Assembly (NCBI RefSeq): GCF_016907355.1
Contig: NZ_JAFBBW010000001.1
Coordinates: 1,922,001 to 1,986,000 of the forward strand
Origin: Agromyces aurantiacus
GTDB lineage: Bacteria > Actinomycetota > Actinomycetes > Actinomycetales > Microbacteriaceae
DNA: 64,000 bases
Direction: 5' to 3'
The position numbers and the translations under genes are program-made. Below the pieces are notes generated by a model, which saw only the letters and a program-made list of their open reading frames with translations, did no database searches and had not been told where the DNA came from. This document shows, piece by piece, positions 1 through 8,135 of this stretch (its first letter is position 1; each line of letters begins with the position of its first letter).

Positions 1-461
1 CGCGGGTGATGCGCGCGCTCGCCGACGAGGGGGTCGAGGCGCTCGTGACCACGGGTCCCGCCGTGGATCCGGCGCGCCTGCCGGCCATGCCCGGCATCGA
101 CGTGCGGGCCTGGGGCGACCACGGCGAGCTCCTCCGTTCCGCCCGGCTGCTCGTCGGCCATGGCGGACACGGAACGACCATGCGCGCGCTCGCGGCCGGG
201 GTGCCGGTCCTGGTCGTCCCGATGACCCGGCACGCCGACCACCATCTCGTGGCACGCGCGGTCGAACGCGCCGGGCTCGGGGCGCAGGTGGCGAAGGATG
301 CCGCGCCCGACCGCCTGCGCGACGCGATCCGTCGCGTGCTCGCCGATCCGGAGATGACCGTGCGGACCCGCGCGTGGGCCGATCGCCGGCACGGGTCGTC
401 GGGCGCGCAGAGGGCCGCGGAACTGCTCGAGGGGCTCGCGTCGGGGCGCACGGCCGCGTAG
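1..461 (+). CDS. Glycosyltransferase, MGT/UGT-like (GT1-type), 3' part only
   Basis: This is the C-terminal half of a nucleotide-sugar glycosyltransferase; the gene starts before the window and the frame is open to base 3. About 151 residues are visible. The key signature is LLVGHGGHGTTMRALAAGVP (residues about 48–67 of the visible part), which is the donor-binding loop of macrolide/flavonoid-type glycosyltransferases, followed by a VPMTRHADHHLVARAVE stretch where the acceptor-side loop closes. A second protein of the same family is encoded at 4862–5995 with an almost identical loop (GHGGHSTTMRALA), so the window holds two paralogues. Substrate cannot be told. The next gene, proS, follows after 42 bases on the same strand and is probably independent. 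Confidence 0.8.
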   Translation, partial: RVMRALADEGVEALVTTGPAVDPARLPAMPGIDVRAWGDHGELLRSARLLVGHGGHGTTMRALAAGVPVLVVPMTRHADHHLVARAVERAGLGAQVAKDAAPDRLRDAIRRVLADPEMTVRTRAWADRRHGSSGAQRAAELLEGLASGRTAA

Positions 462-503
462 CGGTGCAGCGGCCGCGGCCGCCGGCGTCAGTAGAATCTT
501 CGG

Positions 504-2270
504 GTGCCCACACGCCTGACGAACTTCTTCCTCCGCACGCTCCGCGAAGACCCCTCCGACGCCGAGGTCACGAGCCACAAGCTGCTCGTCCGCGCCGGCT
601 ACATCCGGCGCCAGGCGCCGGGCGTGTTCGCGTGGCTGCCGCTGGGCCTGCGCGTGAAGGCGAAGATCGAGCGCGTCATCCGCGAGGAGATGGAGCGCGC
701 GGGCGCCCACGAGGTGCACTTCCCGGCGCTGCTGCCGCGTGAGCCCTACGAGGAGACCGGCCGCTGGACCGAGTACGGCGACGCGCTGTTCCGCCTGCAG
801 GACCGCAAGGGCGCCGACTACCTGCTCGCACCCACGCACGAGGAGGTCTTCACGCTGCTCGTGAAGGACCTGTACTCCTCGTACAAGGAACTGCCGCTCA
901 CGATCTACCAGATCCAGGACAAGTACCGCGACGAGGCGCGTCCGCGGGCGGGCCTGCTTCGCGGTCGCGAGTTCACCATGAAGGACGCGTACTCGTTCGA
1001 CGTCAGCGACGAGGGGCTCGACGCGAGCTACCAGGCGCAGCGCGACGCCTACGAGCGCATCTTCGCGCGGCTCGGGCTCGACTACGTGATCGTGCAGGCC
1101 GACGCGGGCGCCATGGGCGGCTCCAAGAGCGAGGAGTTCCTGCACCCCACGCCCGTCGGCGAGGACACCTTCGTCCGTTCCGCGGGCGGGTACGCCGCGA
1201 ATGTCGAGGCGTTCACGACCGTCGCCCCCGAGCCGATCCCGTTCGAGGGGCTTCCGCCCGCCGTGGTGCTCGACTCGCCGAACACGCCCACCATCGCGAC
1301 GCTCGTCGACCTGGCCAACGCCGAGCACCCGCGTCCCGACGGGCGCGCGTGGACGGCCGCCGACACGCTGAAGAACGTCGTGCTCGCCCTGACCCACGTC
1401 GACGGCACGCGCGAGGTCGTCGTGGTAGGCCTCCCGGGCGACCGCGAGGTCGAGATGAAGCGCGTCGAGGTCGCGTTCGCCCCGGCCGAGGTCGAGGCCG
1501 CGACCGACGCCGACTTCGCGAAGCACCCGGGGCTGGTCAAGGGCTACATCGGGCCCTGGTCGCCGGACGGCGCGGTGCTCGGCGCGGAGTCCAGCACCGG
1601 CATCCGCTACCTGGTCGACCCGCGCGTGGTCGACGGCACCGAGTGGATCACGGGCGCGAACCTCGACGAGAAGCACGTGTTCGGCCTGGTCGCCGGTCGC
1701 GACTTCGTCGCCGACGGCACGATCGAGGCCGCGAACGTGCGCGACGGCGACCCCGCACCCGATGGCTCGGGGCCGGTCGAGCTCGCGCGCGGCATGGAGA
1801 TCGGCCACGTGTTCCAGCTCGGCCGCAAGTACGCCGATGCGCTCGGGCTCAAGGTGCTCGACGAGCACGGCAAGCTCGCCACGGTCACGATGGGCTCCTA
1901 CGGCATCGGCGTGACCCGCATCCTTGCGATCATCGCCGAGCTGCATAACGACGACAAGGGCCTGGTCTGGCCGCCCGCGGTCGCGCCCTTCGACGTGCAC
2001 GTGCTCGCCACGGGCAAGGATGCCGCCGTGTTCGACGCCGCGGAGCGGGTCGTCGGCGACCTCGAGGGCGCCGGACTGGAGGTCCTCTACGACGACCGGC
2101 CGAAGCTCTCGCCCGGCGTGAAGTTCGCCGACGCCGAGCTCATCGGCGTCCCGAAGATCGTCATCGCCGGCCGCGGTGTCGCCGACGGTGTCGTCGAGGT
2201 CTGGGATCGCGAGACCGGCGAGCGCACGAGCGTGCCGGTCGACGGCGTGCGCGAGGCGCTCGGCCGCTGA
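504..2270 (+). CDS. proS: Prolyl-tRNA synthetase (bacterial type, with editing domain)
   Basis: Cytoplasmic class II aminoacyl-tRNA synthetase that charges tRNA-Pro with proline using ATP. The 588-residue length is that of the bacterial form carrying the YbaK-like editing insertion. Visible marks: N-terminal [20 protein letters not shown], class II motif 2 around residues 141–165 ([10 protein letters not shown] then [14 protein letters not shown]), the insertion domain at about 230–400 (contains [11 protein letters not shown], typical of the editing module), motif 3 near 463–475 ([12 protein letters not shown]), and an anticodon-binding C-terminus. Translation starts at a GTG; no stronger start lies upstream in frame. 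Codon use is the same as in neighbouring housekeeping genes. Identification is firm. Confidence 0.97.
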   Translation: MPTRLTNFFLRTLREDPSDAEVTSHKLLVRAGYIRRQAPGVFAWLPLGLRVKAKIERVIREEMERAGAHEVHFPALLPREPYEETGRWTEYGDALFRLQDRKGADYLLAPTHEEVFTLLVKDLYSSYKELPLTIYQIQDKYRDEARPRAGLLRGREFTMKDAYSFDVSDEGLDASYQAQRDAYERIFARLGLDYVIVQADAGAMGGSKSEEFLHPTPVGEDTFVRSAGGYAANVEAFTTVAPEPIPFEGLPPAVVLDSPNTPTIATLVDLANAEHPRPDGRAWTAADTLKNVVLALTHVDGTREVVVVGLPGDREVEMKRVEVAFAPAEVEAATDADFAKHPGLVKGYIGPWSPDGAVLGAESSTGIRYLVDPRVVDGTEWITGANLDEKHVFGLVAGRDFVADGTIEAANVRDGDPAPDGSGPVELARGMEIGHVFQLGRKYADALGLKVLDEHGKLATVTMGSYGIGVTRILAIIAELHNDDKGLVWPPAVAPFDVHVLATGKDAAVFDAAERVVGDLEGAGLEVLYDDRPKLSPGVKFADAELIGVPKIVIAGRGVADGVVEVWDRETGERTSVPVDGVREALGR

Positions 2271-2298
2271 GCGGGCGGTCGGCCCGCGCCGAACGTGG

Positions 2299-2334
2299 AA
2301 CGCCCCCGGCACCCTTCCGGGCGCGGGAGCGTCC
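2299..2334. terminator. Imperfect GC hairpin between convergent proS and DUF1206 gene
   Basis: Bases 2300–2308 pair with 2324–2332 with one mismatch (C2304/A2328), giving an imperfect stem between two convergent stop codons (2270 and 2344). There is no T tract. Position suggests a bidirectional terminator; the stem itself is only moderate. Confidence 0.35.
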
Positions 2335-2343
2335 GCCGAGCGC

Positions 2344-3153
2344 TCACATCTTGGCGTATCGCGCCCGGGCGAAGCAGAAGATGCCGTACACGATCAGCCC
2401 TGCGCCGATGAGCCAGAGGATGAAGACGCCGAACGGCAGGCCCGCGAGGCTCTTCAGGGCGGCATCGAGGCCGCCCGCCTGCTTGGGGTCGGACGTGACG
2501 GCGGCGATCACGAAGAGCACGCCCACGATCGCGACGGCGACGCCCTTGGCGATGTAGCCGACGGTGCCGAAGGTGACGATGCCCTTGCGGGCGGGCTCGT
2601 TGCCGGGGAGCAGCAGGCGCTTCTCGAACGCCTGCGTCGCGCCGCGGTACACGAAGGCGACTCCCACGCCGAGGATGATCAGGCCGATCAGCACGAGCAG
2701 GAACACGCCGCCCGGCGCCGCGAGGAGCTTCGCGCTCAACGTCTCGCTGGACTGGTCGGGGTTCGAGCGCCCGCCGAGCGCGTAGACGAGCGCGGTCACG
2801 CCGATCGAGATGTACGCGATGGCCGTTCCCACGTACTTGACGCGGTAGCCCCACTTCTTCTTCGTGTCGGACTCGCGCACCAGGAACGCCTCGGCGACCT
2901 GCCAGACGCCGAGAGCGAAGAGGCCGATCGCGATGACCCAGAGCAGCACCACGCCGAAGGGCCAGCTGGCGACCTGTCCCATCGCCCCGCTCTGGTCGGC
3001 CTCACCGCCGGCGCCCTGGGCGACGGAGATCGCGATCGCGCCGATCACGATGTGGACGATCCCGAGGACGACGAAGCCGATGCGGGCCAGGGTCTCGAGG
3101 ACGCGCGAGCTCTGCGCCGCGCTCGCGGCGGACTTGCCGGTAGCCGATGTCAT
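2344..3153 (-). CDS. DUF1206 family integral membrane protein
   Basis: A 269-residue membrane protein built from three repeats of a roughly 70-residue two-helix unit, the pattern of DUF1206. The repeated core is visible as ARIGFVVLGIVHIVIGAIAI (residues about 24–43), VKYVGTAIAYISIGVTALVY (about 105–124) and FGTVGYIAKGVAVAIVGVLF (about 197–216), each followed by a second hydrophobic helix with GLxxFGVxxxW-like ends. The biochemical role of the family is unknown. It is convergent with proS and lies downstream of the symporter gene on the same strand with a gap of 112 bases. The fold assignment is good; function cannot be given. Confidence 0.85.
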   Translation of the reverse strand: MTSATGKSAASAAQSSRVLETLARIGFVVLGIVHIVIGAIAISVAQGAGGEADQSGAMGQVASWPFGVVLLWVIAIGLFALGVWQVAEAFLVRESDTKKKWGYRVKYVGTAIAYISIGVTALVYALGGRSNPDQSSETLSAKLLAAPGGVFLLVLIGLIILGVGVAFVYRGATQAFEKRLLLPGNEPARKGIVTFGTVGYIAKGVAVAIVGVLFVIAAVTSDPKQAGGLDAALKSLAGLPFGVFILWLIGAGLIVYGIFCFARARYAKM

Positions 3154-3265
3154 GCGGCCAGCGTAGTGACGCAGGGGGAGGAGCGGCAGGTCCGGGGCGC
3201 CGCTTGCGCTCGGCCGTCCGACGGTGCTACGCGCCCGGGCGCCATGGCCGCGCCGCGCCCGCCGT

Positions 3266-4769
3266 TCAGCCCTCGTGGTGGAGGTGGTCGCGGTGCTTGG
3301 CGGCCTGGCGCCTCGAGACGCCCACGTCGATCGGCCCGGTGACCGAGCGCTCGTCGACCCAGCACTCGATGCCGGCGACGTCGGGGAGCAGGTCGCGGGT
3401 GAAGACGGGGTCGCGGCCCTGCCGCCGCTGGTGCGTGTAGTCGCGCAGCAGGCGGAACGCGATGCCCGAGAGCAGCGCGATCGCGATGAGGTTCACGAGC
3501 GCCATGAGGCCCATCACCCCGTCGGCCGTGTTCCAGATGAGGTCGGCGCCCGCGATCGAGCCCACGAAGATGGCGATCACGACGAGCGAGCGGTACGTGG
3601 TGAGCAGCCACGGCGCGGGCGAGATGAACTCGATGTTCGATTCCCCGTAGTAGTAGTTGCCGAGGATGGAGCTGAAGGCGAGCAGGAAGACGATGACCGT
3701 CAGCAGCACGCTCGCCCACGGTCCGAGGTTCGCCACCATCGCCTCCTGCGTCAGGCCGATGCCGCGCGTGGCGCCCGCGAGGTCGGGGTCGGACACGAGG
3801 ATGATGAACGCCGTGATCGTGCAGACCAGGAACGTGTCGAAGTAGACGCCCAGCGTCTGCACGAGCCCCTGCTTGACCGGGTGGGTGACCGCGGCGCTCG
3901 CGCCCGCGTTCGGCGCCGAACCCAGTCCGGCCTCGTTGGAGAACATGCCGCGCTTGACGCCGGTGAGGATGATCGTGCCGAGCGTCGCACCGACCACCTC
4001 GTTGAACCCGAACGCCTGCGTGAAGATCGAGGCGAAGACCTCGGGCAGGCGGGTGATGTTCATCGCCACGATGACGAGTCCGACGAGGAGGTAGAGCAGC
4101 GCCATCAGCGGAACGACCGCCTGCGTGACGTGCGCGATGCGCCGGACGCCGCCGAAGACGACGAGACCCGTGAGCACCGCGAGTGCGAGCCCGACGACCC
4201 ATGCGATCCACTCGCCGCCGCCGTCCGGGGCGACGGCGCCGGTCAGCGAGGCGCTGATCGTGTTGGCCTGCAGCGACGAGAAGGCGAACGGGAAGCAGAC
4301 GATCAGGATCACCGCGAAGAGGATGCCGGCCCAGCGCGCGCAGGCCCCGCTCGATGTAGTAGGCCGGTCCGCCGCGGAAGCCGTCCGCGTCGCGCACCTT
4401 GAACAGCTGGCCCAGGCTCGATTCGACGAAGGACGACGCACCGCCCACGAAGGCCATGAGCCACATCCAGAAGATCGCGCCCGGGCCGCCGATCGCGATG
4501 GCCGTGCCGACCCCGGCGATGTTGCCGACGCCCACGCGCGACGCGGCGGAGATCGTGAAGGCCTGGAACGCGGACACCGACTGCGGTGCGCCCTCCTCAT
4601 CGCGCGGCGTCCTGTCGGTGAGTGTGCGGAACATCTCGGGGATGAGCCGGAACTGCACGACGCCCGACCGGACGGTGAAGTACAGGCCGAGCACCACCAC
4701 GACGGGCAGCACGATCCAGGTCCACAGGGTGTCGCCCGCGGCGAGCACGAGGTCGTTGACGGCGTCCAT
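3266..4769 (-). pseudogene. Sodium:alanine/glycine symporter (AGCS family) gene with a frameshift
   Basis: Two halves of one AGCS transporter lie in different frames. The N-terminal part starts at ATG 4769 (MDAVNDLVLAAGDTLWTW) and reads through the AGCS hallmarks RVGVGNIAGVGTAIAIGGPG and FRGGPAYYIERGLRA; the continuation (WAGILFAVILIVCFPFAFSS onward, to the stop at 3266) is in another frame. The break falls in an alternating GC run at 4334–4341; one more GC unit (2 bases) restores a continuous protein of about 500 residues with the expected helices, including SNEAGLGSAPNAGASA and the usual C-terminal cytoplasmic tail. A slippage mutation and a base-calling or assembly error in the repeat are both possible; nothing else in the gene looks decayed. 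If intact it would import alanine or glycine with Na+. Confidence 0.85.
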
Positions 4770-4861
4770 GCCGACAGCATGTCAATGGAGGCGAGCGAAC
4801 CTCGGCAACCGCGTCGGCGCGGGGGACGTGCCGCCGCCTCCCGGGGCGCGGCGGCGACCCG

Positions 4862-5995
4862 TCAGGCGGCCGCGCGCCCGGGCCGCGCCGCGAGCACCCG
4901 CTCGATCGCGTCGGCGGCGGCGGCTGCCGCGTCGGCCGCCCGCAGGCGCTCGCCGAGGCGGGTCGCGCCGGCGCGGAGCCGCTCGTCGCCGAGGGCCGAG
5001 GTGACCGCCGCGGCGATCCGCGCCGTCGGCGCGGTGCGGGGGAGCGCCAGCCCCGCGCCCGCGCGCTCGACCGCGGCCGCGACCATGGGCTGGTCGAGCA
5101 TCGGATGCATGGGCATGACGATCGCCGGCAGCCCGTGCGCGAGCGCGCGCATCGTCGTCGAGTGGCCGCCGTGGCCGATGACGACGGATGCCTCGGGGAG
5201 CACCTCGGCGTGGGGCACGAGCTCGCGCACCTCGACGTTCGCGGGCACGCGCAGCGCGTGGTCGGGTGCGAGACCGCCGAGGGTCACGAGGCCGCGCACG
5301 GGCAGCGACCCGAGCGCGTCGAGGATGCGCTGGTAGGCCTCGGTCTGGCCCGGGAACCACGTGGTGGACAGGCTCGCCAGGACGAGCGGCGGCCGCGTGG
5401 CATCCGGCGCCGCCGCGACGCCGTGCTCGACCGCACCGACCCACTCGGCGGCCTCGGCGACGCGCGAGCCGCGGCCCGAGGCGGGGTCGAGGGCGGGGTC
5501 GCTCGCGACGAGCCGCGCGTCGGCGTGCTGCCACTCGGCGAGCGGGTCGGCGCCGCGAGCGCGGGCGACGAGCCCCACGGGCCCGCGCCGGTAGGAGCGC
5601 TGCCAGTACTCCAGGAAGGTGTGGAAGAGCACCGCGGTCACGGCACCGCCCGTGCGCGCGCCCCGCGCGGAGGAGGCCATCAGGCAGTCGACGAGGGCCG
5701 CGTCGGCGCCGGCGAGCCGGATCGCCTCGCCCACCTCGTGCTCGAGCGCGCGATCGGCCGCGAGGCGCGCGGCCTCGCCGACCGCGGCCGGCACCGACCG
5801 CCGCACGCCCGAGTTCCAGAAGTCGAGCGCATCGAGCGCGCGGAAGCCATGGCCGCCGGCGGCGATCTCGGCGGCCTGGCGGCGGTGGCCGAGCACCTCG
5901 ATCCGGTGGCCGCGCCGGGCGAGCTCGTCGGCGATCCGGAGCGCTGGCGGGACGTTGCCGCCCGCGTCGACGGTGACGACGGCGATGGTGGACAT
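4862..5995 (-). CDS. Glycosyltransferase, MGT/UGT-like
   Basis: A 377-residue GT1-type glycosyltransferase. The N-terminus MSTIAVVTVDAGGNVPPALR is the acceptor-domain Rossmann strand and GxN loop of the family; the C-terminal donor domain carries EVLPEASVVIGHGGHSTTMR at about 250–269, followed by ALAHGLPAIVMPMHPMLDQ. The start at 5995 is preceded by AAGGGA six bases upstream. It follows the TetR gene after 11 bases, so the two form an operon, and the regulator probably responds to a compound that the enzyme glycosylates. Such pairs often inactivate antibiotics, but the acceptor is not readable from sequence. It is paralogous to the partial gene at the window start. Confidence 0.85.
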   Translation of the reverse strand: MSTIAVVTVDAGGNVPPALRIADELARRGHRIEVLGHRRQAAEIAAGGHGFRALDALDFWNSGVRRSVPAAVGEAARLAADRALEHEVGEAIRLAGADAALVDCLMASSARGARTGGAVTAVLFHTFLEYWQRSYRRGPVGLVARARGADPLAEWQHADARLVASDPALDPASGRGSRVAEAAEWVGAVEHGVAAAPDATRPPLVLASLSTTWFPGQTEAYQRILDALGSLPVRGLVTLGGLAPDHALRVPANVEVRELVPHAEVLPEASVVIGHGGHSTTMRALAHGLPAIVMPMHPMLDQPMVAAAVERAGAGLALPRTAPTARIAAAVTSALGDERLRAGATRLGERLRAADAAAAAADAIERVLAARPGRAAA

Positions 5996-6006
5996 GGCGG
6001 TTCCCT

Positions 6007-6597
6007 TCAGGCGAGGTGGCGGGTGACGGCCGCCACGAGGGCGAGCATGCGCTCAAGCGTCTCGTCGCGCGTGCGCCCGGCGTCGCGGCGCCAGAGCTTC
6101 CACGCGCTCACGTCGGTCGCGGCCACGAGCAGGTCGAGCACCTGGTCGCGACGCGCGCCGTCGAGGGGCTCGAGGTGCGGTGCGAACACGGTCGCGACCC
6201 ACCGGCGGTGCTCGGCCTTCCCGCGGCCCACCGCCGCGGCCGCGACGGGTTCCCAGGCCTCCTGGCCGAGCAGCAGCAGCACGCCGTCGCCGCGCAGCTC
6301 GTAGTGGTCGACGAGGGCGGCGACCGACGCGGAGGGGTCGTCGGGATCGGCCGGTCGCTCGGCGAGCACGTCGGCCGCGGTGCGCTCGATGGCCTCGGCG
6401 AAGAGCTCGTCGCGCGAGCCGAAGATGCGCAGCACCGTCTGCACCGAGACCTGGGCCCGCTCGGCGACGGACGGCAGCGTGCACGCGGCGAGGGGGCGCT
6501 CCATCGCGAGTCCGAGGACCGCGCCGACGATCCGCAGCCGGGTCTGCTCGGCCTGCTCGGCGCGGACGCGCATGGTGTACGGGCGCTTCGTCTTCAT
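6007..6597 (-). CDS. TetR/AcrR family transcriptional regulator
   Basis: A 196-residue regulator. The N-terminal helix-turn-helix is visible as TLPSVAERAQVSVQTVLRIF at about residues 41–60; the C-terminal ligand domain is poorly conserved, as is normal. I place the start at ATG 6597 (MKTKRPYTMRV) because a promoter with a perfect -35 and a -10 at 6613–6608 overlaps the upstream ATG at 6609, which could not be in the transcript. The message would then be nearly leaderless (about 4–5 bases), a common actinobacterial arrangement, and no Shine-Dalgarno is visible. It is the first gene of a pair with the glycosyltransferase at 4862–5995. A 13-bp sequence repeated at and upstream of the promoter suggests autorepression. 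Confidence 0.88.
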   Translation of the reverse strand: MKTKRPYTMRVRAEQAEQTRLRIVGAVLGLAMERPLAACTLPSVAERAQVSVQTVLRIFGSRDELFAEAIERTAADVLAERPADPDDPSASVAALVDHYELRGDGVLLLLGQEAWEPVAAAAVGRGKAEHRRWVATVFAPHLEPLDGARRDQVLDLLVAATDVSAWKLWRRDAGRTRDETLERMLALVAAVTRHLA

Positions 6598-6605
6598 GAC
6601 ACCGT

Positions 6606-6652
6606 CCATTAACGCGAAATTCTGATTCCGTGTCAATACCCATTCACGCGAA
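6606..6652 (-). promoter_or_regulatory. Promoter and two candidate TetR sites ahead of the tetR–glycosyltransferase pair
   Basis: On the minus strand TTGACA (6636–6631) is followed after 17 bases by GTTAAT (6613–6608), placing the start of transcription near 6601. The 13-mer TTCGCGTKAATGG occurs at 6618–6606 (over the -10) and at 6652–6640 (just upstream of the -35), 34 bp apart, about three helical turns. The two copies differ at one base. Direct repeats flanking the core promoter are a plausible binding site for the TetR protein encoded here. Confidence 0.55.
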
Positions 6653-6666
6653 CATTCCGCACCCGG

Positions 6667-6726
6667 ATGACCGGACTCCGCGTCATCCGCTACGCTTGAG
6701 TGTTCCGCCCACGAGGGGGAGCGGAA
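6667..6726 (+). promoter_or_regulatory. Possible promoter and leader hairpin of the nusA operon
   Basis: ATGACC (6667–6672) and TACGCT (6691–6696) are spaced by 18 bases and could be weak -35/-10 elements. Just downstream TTCCGC (6703–6708) and GCGGAA (6721–6726) can form a 6-bp stem in the leader, ahead of the AGGAGG ribosome site at about 6741. Elements are weak matches; the position, the only gap before nusA, is the main support. Confidence 0.3.
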
Positions 6727-6751
6727 GAAGAGCTGAATAGAGGAGGCCGGA

Positions 6752-7750
6752 ATGGACATCGACCTCAGCGTGCTCCGCATGATGGAGCGCGAGAAGGAGA
6801 TCCCGTTCGACGAACTGGTGCAGATCATCGAGCAGGCGATCCTGATGGCCTACCTCAAGCACACCAACCCCGGCCAGCACGGCCACGCCAATCCCGCGGG
6901 CGCGCGAGCCCACCTCGACCGGAAGACCGGCCACGTCTCGATCTACGTGCCCGAGCACGACGAGAACGGCGACGTCATCGGCGAGGTCGAGGACAGCCCG
7001 AGCGACTTCGGCCGGATCGCCGCCTTCGCCGCCAAGCAGGTCATCAACCAGCGGTTGCGCGACCTCGCCGACGACGCGGTGCTCGGTGAGTTCCGCGGCC
7101 GCGAGGGCGACATCGTCGCGGGCGTGATCCAGCAGGGCCCGAACCCGCGGATGGTGCACATCGACCTCGGCGCCGTCGAGGCGATCCTGCCCCCCGAGGA
7201 GCAGGTCCCGGGCGAGGAGTACCCGCACGGCCAGCGCATCCGCGTGTACGTCACGAGCGTCGCCAAGGGCCCCAAGGGCCCGTCGATCACGGTCTCGCGC
7301 ACGCACCCCGCCCTCGTGCGCAAGCTCTTCGCGCTCGAGGTCCCCGAGATCGCGTCCGGCGTCGTCGAGATCGTCTCGCTCGCCCGCGAGGCCGGCCATC
7401 GCACCAAGATCGCGGTGCGCGCCAATCAGCCCGGCGTGAACGCCAAGGGCGCGTGCATCGGCGAGCTCGGCCAGCGCGTGCGCGCCGTCACCGCCGAACT
7501 CGGCAACGAGAAGATCGACATCGTCGACTGGAACGACGACCTCGCGACCTTCGTCGCGAGCGCCCTCTCGCCGGCCAAGGTCACGAGCGCCTACGTGATC
7601 GACGAGAACACGCGCGCGGTCCGCGCTCTCGTGCCCGACTACCAGCTCTCGCTCGCCATCGGCAAGGAGGGCCAGAACGCGCGGCTGGCCGCCAAGCTCA
7701 CGGGCGCGAAGATCGACATCCAGCCCGACTCGATCCTCGACCAGGCGTGA
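6752..7750 (+). CDS. nusA: Transcription termination/antitermination factor NusA
   Basis: Binds RNA polymerase and nascent RNA, modulating pausing, termination and rRNA antitermination. The 332-residue protein has the N-terminal polymerase-binding domain (MDIDLSVLRMMEREKEIPFD), an S1 domain at about residues 105–185 (GDIVAGVIQQGPNPRMVHID, then the GPSITVSRTHPALVRKLF end) and two KH domains (VNAKGACIGELGQRVRAV; LAIGKEGQNARLAAKLTG). It lacks the acidic C-terminal repeats of the proteobacterial protein, as expected for actinobacteria. An AGGAGG ribosome site sits ahead of the ATG. It heads nusA–ylxR–infB–rbfA. Unlike the usual bacterial order, no rimP lies directly upstream. Confidence 0.97.
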   Translation: MDIDLSVLRMMEREKEIPFDELVQIIEQAILMAYLKHTNPGQHGHANPAGARAHLDRKTGHVSIYVPEHDENGDVIGEVEDSPSDFGRIAAFAAKQVINQRLRDLADDAVLGEFRGREGDIVAGVIQQGPNPRMVHIDLGAVEAILPPEEQVPGEEYPHGQRIRVYVTSVAKGPKGPSITVSRTHPALVRKLFALEVPEIASGVVEIVSLAREAGHRTKIAVRANQPGVNAKGACIGELGQRVRAVTAELGNEKIDIVDWNDDLATFVASALSPAKVTSAYVIDENTRAVRALVPDYQLSLAIGKEGQNARLAAKLTGAKIDIQPDSILDQA

Positions 7751-7791
7751 CCCCGGCCCGCGCCGCGCAGCGACGCGGCGAGCGGCCGGGG
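7751..7791 (+). terminator. Nested hairpin directly after nusA
   Basis: CCCCGGCC (7751–7758) pairs perfectly with GGCCGGGG (7784–7791), and inside it CGCCGCG (7761–7767) pairs with CGCGGCG (7774–7780). The stem begins on the base after the nusA stop codon and there is no T tract. It ends 13 bases before ylxR. It may be a partial terminator or attenuator, or an RNA-processing stem that sets the ratio of nusA to infB messages. Confidence 0.55.
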
Positions 7792-7804
7792 CCGGAGGTG
7801 TAGG

Positions 7805-8050
7805 ATGGAACCCGTCAGAACGTGCATCGGATGCCGTTCGCGCGCTCCACGGTCCTCGCTTCTGAGGGTCGTCGCCCAGCAATCCCGAGTCCTCGCCGAT
7901 GAATCGGCGGTGCTCCATGGGCGCGGCGCGTGGCTGCATCCGACGCTCGAGTGCTTCCGACTCGCCCAGCGGCGGCGCGCCTTCGGGCGTGCGCTCCGCG
8001 TGACGGGCGAGCTGGACACATCCGATCTGGAGAACAGGCTGAACGGCTAA
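7805..8050 (+). CDS. YlxR family RNA-binding protein (DUF448)
   Basis: An 81-residue basic protein with the family signature RTCIGCR at residues 5–11 and the GRGAWLHP loop at about 39–46. Members fold as a small RNA-binding domain, are nearly always encoded between nusA and infB, and have been linked to RNase P and to transcriptional control in other bacteria; the exact role here is not known. It lies 54 bases after nusA and 85 before infB, with a hairpin on either side. Product assignment is secure from motif and position. Confidence 0.9.
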   Translation: MEPVRTCIGCRSRAPRSSLLRVVAQQSRVLADESAVLHGRGAWLHPTLECFRLAQRRRAFGRALRVTGELDTSDLENRLNG

Positions 8051-8096
8051 TGGACAACTCATGAGCGGCTCGAAATGAGACCCGTCCGCCATTGAT

Positions 8097-8120
8097 GGTC
8101 CCCCTGTTTCGGGGTGGACC
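8097..8120 (+). other. Leader hairpin ahead of infB
   Basis: GGTC (8097–8100) and CCCC (8101–8104) pair with GGGG (8111–8114) and GACC (8117–8120), with a two-base bulge at 8115–8116 and a TGTTTC loop. The stem ends 15 bases before the GTG of infB, next to the ribosome site, so it could affect translation or act as a weak attenuator. Confidence 0.4.
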
Positions 8121-8135
8121 CGGAACAGGAGAGAA

